Shown piece by piece: positions 17,364-25,263 of a stretch of DNA of 64,000 bases. Numbering within the stretch: position 1 is the stretch's first letter; each line of letters starts with the position of its first letter. A model generated the notes under the pieces. The model was given only the letters and a program-made list of their open reading frames with translations, ran no database searches and was not told the origin of the DNA. A program made the translations under genes and the position numbers. Source of the stretch: Streptoverticillium olivoreticuli subsp. olivoreticuli (GTDB lineage Bacteria; Actinomycetota; Actinomycetes; Streptomycetales; Streptomycetaceae); the NCBI RefSeq assembly GCF_003391135.1, contig NZ_CP031455.1:7839501-7903500 (forward strand). The letters run 5' to 3'.

Positions 17364-18702
17364 GCACCCCGGCCGGCCCGCGGGCGCGGCCGACCCCGGC
17401 CGGCGCGAGCGCGAGCTGCTGGACACCGCTCAGCGGTACAGCTTCCGCGGCCGCATCGACACGAGCGCCTTCTCCGGTCCCGTGTTCGCGTCCGCGCGCG
17501 GCTCCGTCGTCACCGATCTGCACGGCAACGACTACCTCGACTTCAACTCGGGCCAGATGTGCGCCGCGCTGGGCCACAACCACCCGCGCATCCTCGCCGC
17601 CATCCAGGAGGCGTGCGACACGATGCTGCACGCCCACAGCAGCCACTTCAACGTCAAGGAGATCGAACTGGCGGCGAAACTCGGGGAGTTGCTGCCCGAC
17701 CCGCTCACCCGCAGCCTGTTCGGCGAGTCCGGCGCCGACGCCAACGAGCTGGCCCTGCTGATCGCCCGGATCTACACCGGCGGCCATGAGGTCTTCAGCC
17801 CGCACGTGAGCTACCACGGCCTGTCCGCGAGCGCCCGCTCGGTCACCTTCGCCGGCTGGCGGCGCGGCCACGGCCCGCTGTCCGGCGACTCCTACGCCCT
17901 CCTCGCCCCGTACTGCTACCGCTGTCCGCTGGCCAAGTCCTTCCCGTCCTGCGGCTTCGCCTGCCTGGACGCGAGCTTCGAGCTCGTCGACGCCCAGGCC
18001 ACCGACCAGCCGGCCGCCGTCATCACCGAACCGCTGTTCAGCGCGGGCGGCGTCATCGACCCGCCGAAGGGCTGGCTGGCGCGGCTGCGGGAGCTGTGCC
18101 ACGAGCGCGGCATGCTGCTGGTCGTCGACGACGAGCAGACCGGCCTGGGCAAGCTCGGCACGATGTTCGGCTTCACCGACGAGGGGATCGTCCCCGACAT
18201 CGTCACCCTGGCCAAACACCTCGGCGGCGGCGTCGGCATCAGCTCGGTCACCACCACCGACGCGATCGAGGACAAGGTCGTCGGGACCGGACTGACCGTC
18301 ACCCGCTCGCACAGCAACGACCCCCTGCTGTGCGCGGCGGGTTCCGCGAGCATCGACATCGTCGTCGAGGAGGACGTCCCCGCCAAGGCCCGCGCGCTGG
18401 GCGACCGCCTGCGCGAGCACCTCACCGCGCTCATGGAGCGGTACGACATCATCGGCGACCTCCGCGGCCGCGGCATGCTCGTCGGCGTCGAGCTCGTCGA
18501 GGACCGCGACACCAAGGAACCCGCCTTCGAGACGGGCAACGAGATCGGCCGCCGGTGCTTCGAGGCCGGGCTCATCTTCAGCGTGCGCCGCGGCGGCAGC
18601 GTCCTGCGCTTCGTCCCCCCGGCCAGCACCACACTCGATCAGATCGACCAGGGCATGGAGACCCTCGCCAAGGTGCTGGAAGAGGTGAGCACGGCCTCAT
18701 GA
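17350..18702 (+). CDS. Class III PLP aminotransferase
   Basis: A protein of 450 residues with the class III fold type I plan: FNSGQMCAALGHNHPRI near the N terminus, YHGLS, the acidic motif VVDDEQTGLG, and the PLP lysine K289 in TLAKHLGGG. The cysteine-rich insert YCYRCPLAKSFPSCGFAC resembles the subgroup around 2,2-dialkylglycine decarboxylase, so it may transaminate or decarboxylate an amino acid or aldehyde. A ribosome site AAGGAG precedes ATG 17350. It probably supplies or consumes an amine for the cluster product; the adjacent oxidoreductases could provide its carbonyl partner. Confidence 0.85.
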   Translation: MTTVEHPGRPAGAADPGRRERELLDTAQRYSFRGRIDTSAFSGPVFASARGSVVTDLHGNDYLDFNSGQMCAALGHNHPRILAAIQEACDTMLHAHSSHFNVKEIELAAKLGELLPDPLTRSLFGESGADANELALLIARIYTGGHEVFSPHVSYHGLSASARSVTFAGWRRGHGPLSGDSYALLAPYCYRCPLAKSFPSCGFACLDASFELVDAQATDQPAAVITEPLFSAGGVIDPPKGWLARLRELCHERGMLLVVDDEQTGLGKLGTMFGFTDEGIVPDIVTLAKHLGGGVGISSVTTTDAIEDKVVGTGLTVTRSHSNDPLLCAAGSASIDIVVEEDVPAKARALGDRLREHLTALMERYDIIGDLRGRGMLVGVELVEDRDTKEPAFETGNEIGRRCFEAGLIFSVRRGGSVLRFVPPASTTLDQIDQGMETLAKVLEEVSTAS

Positions 18703-19688
18703 CGCAGCCGCTGCCGACCCGCCGCCTGGGCGCCCTGGAGGTCTCCGCCCTGGGCCTCGGGTGCATGGGCATGACCGACTTCTACGGCACCACCGACCCC
18801 GACACCGCCGTCCGCACCGTGCGCGAGGCCGTCGACCTCGGTGTCACCCTCCTCGACACCGCCGACGTCTACGGCCCGCACACCGGCGAGGAACTCCTCG
18901 GCAAGGCCATCGCCGGCATCCGCGAACAGGTCACCGTCGCCACCAAGTTCGGGCTGCGGCGCGGCCCCGGCAACACCTGGCTCGGCATCGACGGCAGCCC
19001 CGAATACGCCAGGGCGTGCTGCGACGCCTCGCTGCGCAGACTCGGCGTCGACCGCATCGACCTCTACTACCTGCACCGCGTCGACCCCGCCGTGCCCATC
19101 GAGGAGACCGCGGGGGCGCTCGGGGAACTCGTCGCCGCCGGGAAGATCGGCCACATCGGCCTGTCCGAGGCGTCCGCCGACACCGTACGCCGCGCCCACG
19201 CGACCCACCCCGTGACCGCCGTGCAGAGCGAGTACTCCCTGTGGTCCCGCGACGTCGAGGGCGGCCTGCTGGCCACCCTGCGCGAACTCGGCATCGGCTT
19301 CGTCGCGTACAGCCCGCTCGGGCGCGGCTTCCTCACCGGCACACTGACCTCGCCCGACGCCTTCGCCGACGGCGACTACCGGCGCACCAGCCCCCGCTTC
19401 CAGCCGGAGAACTTCACCACCAACCTCCACCTCATCGCGCCCCTGCGCGACCTCGCCGACCGGCACGGCGTCACCCCGGCGCAACTCGCCCTGGCCTGGC
19501 TGCTGTCGAGGGGCGACGACGTCGTGCCGATCCCGGGCACGGGGCGGTCGCGTCACCTCCGGGAGAACGCGGAGGTCACGCGGCTGTCCCTGACCGCGGA
19601 GGAGGTGAGCGCCATCGGCGCGGCGGTGCCGCCGGAGGCGGCGGGAGCGCGCTATCCGTCCCACCGCATGGCGGAACTGGACGGGTGA
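18699..19688 (+). CDS. Aldo/keto reductase
   Basis: A protein of 329 residues with the complete AKR barrel. It begins RRLGALEVSALGLGCMGM and contains LLDTADVYGPHTGEELLGKA (Asp and Tyr of the catalytic tetrad), followed by TKFG (Lys) and YYLHRVD (His). The C-terminal VVPIPGTGRSRHL is the NADPH phosphate site. It starts in ATGA overlap with the aminotransferase stop. It should reduce a carbonyl intermediate with NADPH, or the reverse. Its closeness to the general AKR11/13-type families gives no substrate. A GC palindrome (19707-19724) follows the stop. Confidence 0.9.
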   Translation: MTQPLPTRRLGALEVSALGLGCMGMTDFYGTTDPDTAVRTVREAVDLGVTLLDTADVYGPHTGEELLGKAIAGIREQVTVATKFGLRRGPGNTWLGIDGSPEYARACCDASLRRLGVDRIDLYYLHRVDPAVPIEETAGALGELVAAGKIGHIGLSEASADTVRRAHATHPVTAVQSEYSLWSRDVEGGLLATLRELGIGFVAYSPLGRGFLTGTLTSPDAFADGDYRRTSPRFQPENFTTNLHLIAPLRDLADRHGVTPAQLALAWLLSRGDDVVPIPGTGRSRHLRENAEVTRLSLTAEEVSAIGAAVPPEAAGARYPSHRMAELDG

Positions 19689-19706
19689 CCCTCCTCGGGC
19701 GGGGGT

Positions 19707-19724
19707 CCGGGGGCCGGCCCCCGG
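19707..19724. terminator. Palindrome after the aldo/keto reductase gene
   Basis: A perfect 18-bp GC palindrome 18 bp after the stop could form a hairpin when its centre opens. It may attenuate transcription inside the operon; the next gene starts 58 bp later with its own AGGAGG. Confidence 0.4.
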
Positions 19725-19782
19725 TTGCGGGAAGGGGCCGGGCCGGGGAACAACACGACGGTCACAACAGGAGGCACCTACG

Positions 19783-21081
19783 ATGCGCACCCACGAGACC
19801 GTGATCACCTGGCAGGCCCCACCCGTTCGGTACGGACTCCACGCCACCGAGGAGATCGGCCACGAACTCACCCTGCTCGGCGCCCGGTCCGCTCTCCTCG
19901 TCACCGACCCCAACCTCACCCGCCTCGGCCTGCCGCAGCGCGTCCGCGCGCTCGTCGAGAAGGAGGGGATAGAGACCACCGTCTTCGACGAGGCCGAGAC
20001 CGAGCCCACCGACCGCGGCTGCGAAGCCGCCGCCGCCTCCCTCGGCAGCCGGGAATTCGACTGCTACATCGGCCTCGGCGGCGGCAGTTCCATGGACACC
20101 GCGAAGGTGATCAATCTGCTGCGGAGCTGCCCGGGCAGCGGGCTCCGGCGCTATCTCAACCGGCCGATCGGCGACGGCGCGCCCGTGCCCCGGCCCCTCA
20201 GGCCCCTGATCACCGTGCCGACCACGGCGGGCAGCGGCAGCGAGTGCACCGCCATGGTCGCGCTCGGCATCGTCTCCGAACGCGTCAAGACGGGCATCTC
20301 CGACCTGCGGCTGCGCCCCACCGCCGCGATCGTCGACCCGTGGAACACGGTCACGATGCCACCCGCCGTGACCGCCGCCTCCGGCTACGACGTCCTCACC
20401 CACGCCTGTGAGTCGTACACCGCGCGCCCCTACGACCGGCGGCCCCCGTACGCCTCGCCCGGTGTCCGCCCGATCTACGTCGGCTCGAACCCGATCAGCG
20501 ACGTCTGGTCGGAGCAGGCCCTGACCCTGGTCGGGCGCTACCTGCGCAGAGCCGTCCTCAATCCGTACGACATCGAGGCGCGGGCCGGGATGAGCCGGGC
20601 CGCGCTCTTCGCGGGCATGGGCTTCGGGAACGCCGGCACGCACATCCCGCACGCCTGCGCCTATCCGATCGCGGGCCTGGTCACGGACTACCGCCCCCGG
20701 GACTACCGGGTCGACCACCCGCTGGTCCCGCACGGGGAGTCCGTGGTCGTCACGGCCCCGGCCGCGTTCGCCTTCACCTATCCGACGTCCCCCGAGCGGC
20801 ACCTGCGCGCCGCCGAACTCCTCGGCGCGAGCCTGGACGGGACCACCGTGCGCAACGGCGCCGACCTGCTGCCGCAGACCCTCCTCGACCTCGTCGCCGA
20901 CACCGGCGGTCCCCGCGGGCTGTCCGACTTCGGCTACACCGCCCGTGACATCCCCGCCCTCACCGAGGGCGCGGCCCGGCAGGAGCGGCTGCTGGCCTGC
21001 TGCCCGCGGGACGTCGACCGCTCGCACCTGTCCGGCATCCTCGCCCGGTCGCTCGACCACGGATCGGCGGCAGTGATATGA
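19783..21081 (+). CDS. Iron-type alcohol dehydrogenase (HOT-like)
   Basis: A protein of 432 residues. GLGGGSSMDTAK binds NAD(P), TVPTTAGSGSECT is the family core, and HACESY...THIPHACAYPIAG carries His/Asp metal ligands of group III Fe-dependent alcohol dehydrogenases. The long loop RPIYVGSNPISDVWSEQAL and the insertion around DYRPRDYRVDHPLVPHG fit hydroxyacid-oxoacid transhydrogenases, which oxidise 4-hydroxybutyrate to succinic semialdehyde at the expense of 2-oxoglutarate. A generic alcohol dehydrogenase is the alternative. Its stop overlaps the aldehyde dehydrogenase start (ATGA), so the two probably act in sequence on one alcohol or aldehyde. Confidence 0.85.
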   Translation: MRTHETVITWQAPPVRYGLHATEEIGHELTLLGARSALLVTDPNLTRLGLPQRVRALVEKEGIETTVFDEAETEPTDRGCEAAAASLGSREFDCYIGLGGGSSMDTAKVINLLRSCPGSGLRRYLNRPIGDGAPVPRPLRPLITVPTTAGSGSECTAMVALGIVSERVKTGISDLRLRPTAAIVDPWNTVTMPPAVTAASGYDVLTHACESYTARPYDRRPPYASPGVRPIYVGSNPISDVWSEQALTLVGRYLRRAVLNPYDIEARAGMSRAALFAGMGFGNAGTHIPHACAYPIAGLVTDYRPRDYRVDHPLVPHGESVVVTAPAAFAFTYPTSPERHLRAAELLGASLDGTTVRNGADLLPQTLLDLVADTGGPRGLSDFGYTARDIPALTEGAARQERLLACCPRDVDRSHLSGILARSLDHGSAAVI

Positions 21082-22535
21082 CGATGCGTCAACTTCCTTT
21101 GGTCGAGGCGTTCATCGACGGGCGGCGCGTACCGGCGCGCGACACCTTCGCCGACCTCGACCCGTCGACCGGCCTGCCCTGTGCCCGGGTGAGCCGCTGC
21201 GGGCCCGCCGAGGTCGACCGGGCGGTGACGGGCGCGCGCGCCGCCTTCGAGACGACCTGGCGCCGCACCACGGCCGCCACCCGCGCGGCCGCCTGCCGGG
21301 CCATCGCGGACACCCTGCGCGCCCACCGCCGGGAACTCGCCGAACTGGAGTGCCTGGACACCGGCAAGCCGATCGGCCAGGCGTACACCGACGCGGACGT
21401 GGCCGCGCGCTACTTCGACTTCTACGCCGGCACCGTCGAGGCGCTCCACGGGCGGACCCTGCTCGACCACCCCGACCTGCTCGCCTACACCCTCCAGGAA
21501 CCGCACGGCGTGTGCGGCCACATCATCCCCTGGAACTACCCGATGCAGATCACCGCCCGCACCCTCGCCCCGGCGCTGGCGGCGGGCAACACCTGCGTCC
21601 TCAAGCCCGCCGAGGACGCCCCCCTGACCCCTGTGCGCATCGCCGAACTCGCCGTCGAGGCGGGCCTCCCGGCAGGCGTGCTCAACGCCGTACCCGGCAC
21701 CGGCGCGGAGGCCGGGGCCGCCCTGGCCGCGCACCCCGACCTCGACCACCTGGCCTTCACCGGCTCCCGCGCGACCGGACAGTCCGTCATGACCGCCGCA
21801 GCCCGCGGCATCGTCCCGGTCACGCTCGAACTCGGCGGCAAGTCGCCGCACCTCGTCTTCCCCGACCACGACCCGGCCACCGCCGTGCCGCGCATCGTCG
21901 CCTCCGTCATCGAGCACGCCGGGCAGAACTGCTCCGCGGGGACCCGGGTCCTGGTCCACCACAGCGTCCACGCGCAGCTGACCGAGGCGGTCGCCGAGGC
22001 GTTCACGGCGCTGCGCATCGGGCCGGGCGCGGAGGACCCCGACCTGGGGCCACTGATCTCCGCCCGTCAGCGCGAGACCGTCCTCGACCACATCGACGGC
22101 GGCCGCAAGGCCGCGCGGCTCGTCGTCGGCGGGGGAGTGCCGAGCGTCCCCCCGGGGGGCTTCTTCGTCGAGCCGACGCTCTTCGACGACGTCCCGCCCG
22201 ACGCGGCCGTCGCCCAACAGGAGATCTTCGGGCCGGTCCTGTGCGTCATCCCGTTCCGCGACACGGCCGAGGCCGTCGCCCTGGCCAACGCCACCACGTA
22301 CGGGCTGAGCGCCGGTGTCTGGACCCGGGACGTGGGCCTGGCCCACGCGGTGGCCCGCGCGCTGCGGGTCAGCCAGGTCTTCGTCAACACCTACAGCGCG
22401 GCCGGTGGCGTCGAGCTCCCCTTCGGGGGCTACCGGCGGTCGGGCTTCGGAAGGGAGAAGGGGTTCGCGGCGCTGCTGGAGTACACGCGGGTGAAGGCGG
22501 TCGCGATCCGCGTGGACGACGCGGCCGATTGGTGA
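21078..22535 (+). CDS. NAD(P)-dependent aldehyde dehydrogenase
   Basis: A protein of 485 residues of the classical ALDH family. IIPWNYPMQ and LKPAEDAPLTP are in the cofactor domain, FTGSRATGQ gives the turn, the general base Glu lies in LELGGKSP, and the catalytic Cys in GQNCSAGTR. The C-terminal PFGGYRRSGFGREKG is typical of betaine-aldehyde and gamma-aminobutyraldehyde dehydrogenases. Coupled to the HOT-like gene, it could oxidise succinic semialdehyde or an aminoaldehyde. It is the last gene of the first operon; a terminator hairpin follows. Confidence 0.92.
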   Translation: MTMRQLPLVEAFIDGRRVPARDTFADLDPSTGLPCARVSRCGPAEVDRAVTGARAAFETTWRRTTAATRAAACRAIADTLRAHRRELAELECLDTGKPIGQAYTDADVAARYFDFYAGTVEALHGRTLLDHPDLLAYTLQEPHGVCGHIIPWNYPMQITARTLAPALAAGNTCVLKPAEDAPLTPVRIAELAVEAGLPAGVLNAVPGTGAEAGAALAAHPDLDHLAFTGSRATGQSVMTAAARGIVPVTLELGGKSPHLVFPDHDPATAVPRIVASVIEHAGQNCSAGTRVLVHHSVHAQLTEAVAEAFTALRIGPGAEDPDLGPLISARQRETVLDHIDGGRKAARLVVGGGVPSVPPGGFFVEPTLFDDVPPDAAVAQQEIFGPVLCVIPFRDTAEAVALANATTYGLSAGVWTRDVGLAHAVARALRVSQVFVNTYSAAGGVELPFGGYRRSGFGREKGFAALLEYTRVKAVAIRVDDAADW

Positions 22536-22541
22536 CCGCGC

Positions 22542-22567
22542 CGGACGGGCTGATTCCGGCCCGTCCG
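22542..22567. terminator. Terminator between the ALDH and SARP genes
   Basis: A 9-bp perfect stem (22542-22550 with 22559-22567), 8-nt loop, lies 6 bp after the ALDH stop and before the end of the convergent SARP gene. Confidence 0.65.
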
Positions 22568-22599
22568 ACGCCGAGGACATTCGGGGGTCTCCCCCCTGG

Positions 22600-24909
22600 T
22601 CACGAGAAGGGGCGGGGCTGGGGAACGAGCCCGCCGCAGGCGCCCACCCCGCACGGCACCCGCGCGGCGGACACGCACGCGAGGCGCACCCGCGCGTGCG
22701 ACACCGTCGCCTCCTGGCCGAGACGGGCCGCGCACTCCGCGATGCGCCGCCACGTCCGCTCGGCGTCGTCGAGCAGGCCGTGCCGGTGCTGCCAGGCGAA
22801 CTGGCGGTCCGCGAGCCGGGCGGCCGTGCCGGGGCGGACGGGGCACTCGCGGTCGATGACGCGCCGCAGGTTCTCGTGCTCCGCCGTGAACCACGCGGAG
22901 GCGTCCACCGTGATCCGGGTGGCCACCCGGCCGGGGATCGCGGCGGCGACCGCTTCGGCCCAGTCGCCGCGGGCGTCGTCCGCGGCCGGAAGGAGGGGGA
23001 CCCGCGCGATGCCGCGGTCGGCGGCCCGGGCCAGCAACAGCCAGGCGTCGAGCAGCCGTTCGCGCACGGAGGCGGCCTCCTCGGGGCCGCCGCCGTCCTG
23101 GCCGGCCGCCGCGTACAGCCGCAGCAGCTCCGGCAGCCGGTAGCGCGGCTCGCCGGTCGCGTCGACGCCGACCGGGGTGAGCAGGCAGTGGTCGACCAGG
23201 GTGCCGACCACCGTGTCGGCGTACGGCTCCCCGAGCAGGACCGCGACGACCCAGGACGCGAAGTCGTCGAGTTCCCCGTGCGCGAGGAGCCGGATCGCCC
23301 GCCGGGCCCGCGGGTCCAGCGCCGCGCAGCTCGGGGCGAGCCGGGCCCGTACGCCCACGTCGTCCGCCTCCAGCACGTCGAGGCGGCTGTGCCGGTCGCC
23401 GATGATCTCGGCGAAGGTGCTCAGCGGCCAGTTCGGGCGCGCGGCCAGCCGCATCCCGGCGATCCGCAGGGCGAGCGGGAGTTCGGCGCACGCGGCGGCG
23501 ACCCTGCCCGCCGCGTCGGGTTCGGTGGTGACCCGCCGCCGGCCGATCATGCGCTCCAGCATCAGCAGCGAGTCGGCGGGGGAGAGCGGCGCGAGGTCGA
23601 CCAGGGTCGCGCCCGGCGGCGCGGCCAGCCGCATCCGGCTCGTCAGCAGGAGCGCGGAGCCCGCCATGCCCGGCATCAGCCGCCGCGCCTGCGTCGGGCC
23701 CGCCGCGTCGTCGGCGACGATCAGGACGCGGCGACCGGACAGGCACGTACGGAACAGCGCCGCCCGCTCGTCGGTGGACTCGGGCACGGACCCGCAGGCG
23801 ACGCCCAGCGAGCGCAGCAGCTCGCCGAGCGCGTCGTGGACGCACTTCGGGCTGTCGGTGGTCGCCCCCAGCTGCACATGGAGCTGGCCGTCGGGGAAGC
23901 GGTGCCGCAGCTGGTGCGCGGCGTGCACGGCCAGCGCCGTCTTGCCCGCGCCCGGCTGGCCGCACACCAGGACGACGGGCGGCGCGGCGGCGGTCCCGGC
24001 CGTGTCGAGCAGCATGACCAGCCGGGCCGTCTCGGCCTCGCGCCCCGTGAAATCCGGTATGTCCGGAGGAAGTTGGTGCGGGGCGGGCGGCTGCTCGCCC
24101 CGTCCGGCCGGCGGCCGGGGCTCGGGCGCCCGCTCGCCGCCCGGCCCGTCCGTATCGGCGCCGCGGTAGCCCAGGGACTCGTCCTCGTCGAGGATCCGCT
24201 GGTGGAGGCGGCGCAGTTCGGGGCCGGGATCGACCCCGCGCTCGTCGGCGAGGAGCGTACGGACCTGGGTATAGGTCATCAGGGCGTCCGCCTGGCGGCC
24301 GCTGCGGTAGAGCGCGAGCATCAGCTGCGCCCACGCGTGCTCGTCCAAGGGGTCGGCCGCGGCCATGGCCCGCAGCCGGGGAACGATCTCATGATGCCGC
24401 CCGAGCGCCAACTCCGCCCACACCAGTGAGCGTTCGGCGAGCCGGCGGCGGTCCATCAGGTGAATGGCCTCGGCCTCCATCGCGGCCGTGGGCGGCAGAT
24501 CGCCCAGGACCGGCTCCTGCCACAGGGCCAGCGCCTGCTGGAGCAGGAGCGAAGCGGTGTGCGGATCGTCGTCGAGGAGCTGCTCGCCGATGTCGACGAG
24601 GCGGCGGAAGTCGTGCAGATCGAGCTCGCCCGGCTCCACGTGGAGCACGTAACCACTGGGGTGGGTCCGCAGCCGGCCCGGGTCGTCGAAGAGGGACCGC
24701 GCCCTCCAGAGATACGTACGCAGCATGCCGCAGGCCGAGGCCGGGGGGCCGGGGCCCCAGATCAGGTCGGTCAGCCGGTGCTTGGGCACGGGGCGGTTGG
24801 CGTGCAGCAGCAGGATGCTGAGGAGGGCCCGCTGCTGGGGCTGTGTGATATCGAGAACGTGATCGTCAGCAGTACGGATCTCCAGATATCCCAAGACTCG
24901 AAATTTCAC
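22600..24909 (-). CDS. SARP/AfsR-type transcriptional activator
   Basis: A protein of 769 residues from GTG 24909. Residues 1-95 form the OmpR-like winged helix (FRVLGYLEIR, QQRALLSILLLHAN, LIWG, LRTYLWRAR); residues ~95-240 are the bacterial transcriptional activation domain (LVWAELALGRHHE, LMLALYRSGRQADAL). From ~285 is an NB-ARC ATPase with Walker A CGQPGAGKTA and Walker B VLIVADDA. No TPR array follows, so it is shorter than AfsR. It lies between two operons whose promoters share 11-bp-spaced heptamers, so it is the probable cluster activator. It is divergent from the gene at 25264 across 354 bp that hold no other gene. Confidence 0.92.
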   Translation of the reverse strand: MKFRVLGYLEIRTADDHVLDITQPQQRALLSILLLHANRPVPKHRLTDLIWGPGPPASACGMLRTYLWRARSLFDDPGRLRTHPSGYVLHVEPGELDLHDFRRLVDIGEQLLDDDPHTASLLLQQALALWQEPVLGDLPPTAAMEAEAIHLMDRRRLAERSLVWAELALGRHHEIVPRLRAMAAADPLDEHAWAQLMLALYRSGRQADALMTYTQVRTLLADERGVDPGPELRRLHQRILDEDESLGYRGADTDGPGGERAPEPRPPAGRGEQPPAPHQLPPDIPDFTGREAETARLVMLLDTAGTAAAPPVVLVCGQPGAGKTALAVHAAHQLRHRFPDGQLHVQLGATTDSPKCVHDALGELLRSLGVACGSVPESTDERAALFRTCLSGRRVLIVADDAAGPTQARRLMPGMAGSALLLTSRMRLAAPPGATLVDLAPLSPADSLLMLERMIGRRRVTTEPDAAGRVAAACAELPLALRIAGMRLAARPNWPLSTFAEIIGDRHSRLDVLEADDVGVRARLAPSCAALDPRARRAIRLLAHGELDDFASWVVAVLLGEPYADTVVGTLVDHCLLTPVGVDATGEPRYRLPELLRLYAAAGQDGGGPEEAASVRERLLDAWLLLARAADRGIARVPLLPAADDARGDWAEAVAAAIPGRVATRITVDASAWFTAEHENLRRVIDRECPVRPGTAARLADRQFAWQHRHGLLDDAERTWRRIAECAARLGQEATVSHARVRLACVSAARVPCGVGACGGLVPQPRPFS

Positions 24910-25168
24910 GGTTCCCCCGGGATGCAGAGGTTTGACGCCGGACCGGCAGCGGGCCACCGATGGGGATCTGCCGACTCCGGGCGACGCCTTCGGTCGCGCG
25001 GATTGTAGTCAGTTCGAGGGCACTCCGGATGAGGCGGGGGACCGGCTGTTTGGTGATCAAGCAAGGGCTCGCACCGGGGCCGGAACGGGGGTCACCGCGC
25101 ATCGGAGAGCGATTGCCTGAGAGTAGCAACTCCCTGACCGGCTCGGCAGGCGTATCGGTCCGCGCCCG

Positions 25169-25212
25169 GCGGACGCCCGGTAGACGTCGCGTAGACGGTG
25201 CGCTCCTAAAGT
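25169..25212 (+). promoter_or_regulatory. Three SARP-type direct repeats and -10 of the 25264 operon
   Basis: GCGGACG (25169-25175), GTAGACG (25180-25186) and GTAGACG (25191-25197) recur every 11 bp, and TAAAGT (25207-25212) follows after 9 nt as the -10. The unit matches the series at 9217-9245. A degenerate fourth copy may lie at 25158. Confidence 0.78.
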
Positions 25213-25263
25213 CGACTGGGTCCGGTGGTCAGGGGCCGGCAGGTGTCAACGGGGGGATCGTTC

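Noticed and set aside
10471..22535. Daptide cluster
   Set aside because: An iron-type ADH and aminotransferase are present, but the peptide does not end in Thr and no methyltransferase or typical daptide set is seen; kept only as an analogy.
22430..24334. Long open frames antiparallel or shifted to real genes, such as this 634-codon frame in the SARP gene
   Set aside because: They are GC-codon artefacts: Arg/Pro/Ala-rich translations without family motifs, overlapping genes with clear domains.
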